This document shows positions 63,206-64,000 of a stretch of 64,000 bases of DNA, in pieces; within the stretch, counting starts at the first letter, position 1, and every line of letters begins with the position of its first letter. This DNA is from Pomphorhynchus laevis (lineage: Eukaryota; Acanthocephala; Palaeacanthocephala; Echinorhynchida; Pomphorhynchidae): positions 62,001-126,000 of the forward strand of contig WNNJ02000939.1 in the NCBI GenBank assembly GCA_012934845.2, given 5' to 3'. Both the position numbers and the translations under genes were made by a program. Below the pieces are notes generated by a model. The model was given only the letters and a program-made list of their open reading frames with translations, made no database searches and was not told the DNA's origin.

Positions 63206-63600
63206 CAAATCAGCTAACTGAGTCTACTTATTTAATATAATTATAAAATAAACAAAACATAATAATGCTAAATCAAAATTTAATAATTAAATAATAAAAT
63301 AAATAATTGTTTTTAAATTTTCTATAATTTAAATCAAGTTAAAATAAAAAAATTGAAATTGAAAATAAACGTCATTTTTATGAATTGACTAATAAATAAC
63401 AGACGTTGTATCAGAATAAGAATTAGAGGTCATCAGGAGGAAATGCTGTATAATCAGGTTTTGGCCCCTAATTCCTCGACCCAACATAGCTTGGCGGCCT
63501 AATACATGCTAATGACGTATTTCCACTGATGAAATTTGATTATTTAGTGTACCTTATTCTAATACAAAGTATTTGAAATTTTGATGACTATTTTATGCTT
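63206..63600 (-). mobile_element. Naiad terminal repeat, degraded
   Basis: Minus-strand 3' repeat from the TCAGCTAACTGAGTCTA terminus to the structured motif at about 63415-63510. Both stems are disrupted here. Confidence 0.75.
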
Positions 63601-63625
63601 TGAACTTATATACTTATCTAATCTT

Positions 63626-63735
63626 ATATTATATTAGTATATAATCTAATATAGTAATATTAGATTAGTATATAATCTAATATAGTAATATTAGATTAGT
63701 ATATAATCTAATATGGTAATATTAGATTATATATC
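63626..63735. repeat. Palindromic ~37-bp tandem repeat, three copies
   Basis: Each unit contains AATCTAATAT-AGTA-ATATTAGATT, itself a 10-bp inverted repeat. It interrupts two Naiad repeat fragments. Confidence 0.85.
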
Positions 63736-63970
63736 AGCGGGGCCAAATGAGCGCGTATAACGTATTTCCTCTTATGGATTTGATTATTTAGTGTACATTA
63801 TTCTAATACAGAGTATTTGAAATATTAATGACTATTTTAAGTAAAAATATAAAATTGAAATTTAAAATAAAAGTCAATTTTTATGGATTGAATTTTGAAT
63901 AATAGACGATATATCAGAATGAGGATTAGATGTCATTAGGAGGAACTGACGCCAATATACAATCTAATAT
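63735..63970 (-). mobile_element. Naiad terminal-repeat pieces
   Basis: A minus-strand 'CAGCGGGGCC' piece at about 63738 and a second piece at about 63845-63955 (AAAAGTCAATTTTTATG..., TGTCATTAGGAGGAACTG). Rearranged relative to complete repeats. Confidence 0.6.
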
Positions 63971-64000
63971 ATTACTAAGCACAGATTCGAATTAGAGAGC

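Noticed and set aside
1-64000. CRISPR array, tRNA, rRNA or operon features
   Set aside because: None seen. The tandem repeats here have no unique spacers, and gene structure is eukaryotic throughout.

Overview
The window is eukaryotic and almost certainly from an AT-rich invertebrate animal. It holds spliced genes with GT-AG introns, two clearly metazoan nuclear genes, several LINE clades, Penelope-like elements (PLEs) of two kinds, and no operons, rRNA or prokaryote-type genes. I could not fix the phylum. Introns fall into two size classes: tiny (44-47 nt) and kilobase-sized ones swollen by mobile elements.

Host genes: (1) an MBD5/6 ('six-banded'-like) methyl-CpG-binding-domain gene on + at 11344-15115, with likely 3' exons at 18358-18448 and 19644-19954; (2) a complete RBM19 (yeast MRD1) gene on + with nine coding exons at 32052-59227, giving six RRM domains for pre-rRNA processing; (3) a 505-residue single-EF-hand protein on - at 59234-60751, whose stop codon lies 6 nt from that of RBM19.

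Mobile elements fill the rest. 1-2380: minus-strand LINE with a restriction-like endonuclease (RLE). 2690-10320: Naiad, CR1/L2-like and RLE fragments, ending in a fairly complete APE-type L2/CR1-like LINE. 12660-13890: a 15-bp minisatellite in an MBD-gene intron. 16150-18135: a pile-up of Naiad reverse-transcriptase fragments. 20740-30790: CR1-like LINEs, RTE tails, an RLE fragment fused to a fragment of an FtsH/YME1-type (M41) protease, and a Naiad fragment. Inside RBM19: intron 1 holds a canonical PLE (RT followed by GIY-YIG); intron 2 holds a Naiad 5' part, an RLE LINE, an 86-copy minisatellite, a Naiad RT copy and a hammerhead ribozyme; intron 5 holds the best Naiad copy; introns 7 and 8 hold large palindromes and another hammerhead. 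61290-64000: minus-strand Naiad tails.

The most interesting material is the PLE complement. Naiads carry the endonuclease before the RT, the reverse of canonical PLEs, and their terminal repeat contains a conserved A-B-A'-B' pairing (pseudoknot-type), one arm of which shows a compensatory base-pair change in a diverged copy. Separate hammerhead cores fit the canonical PLE family. One of these sits at the exact centre of a 145-bp palindrome.
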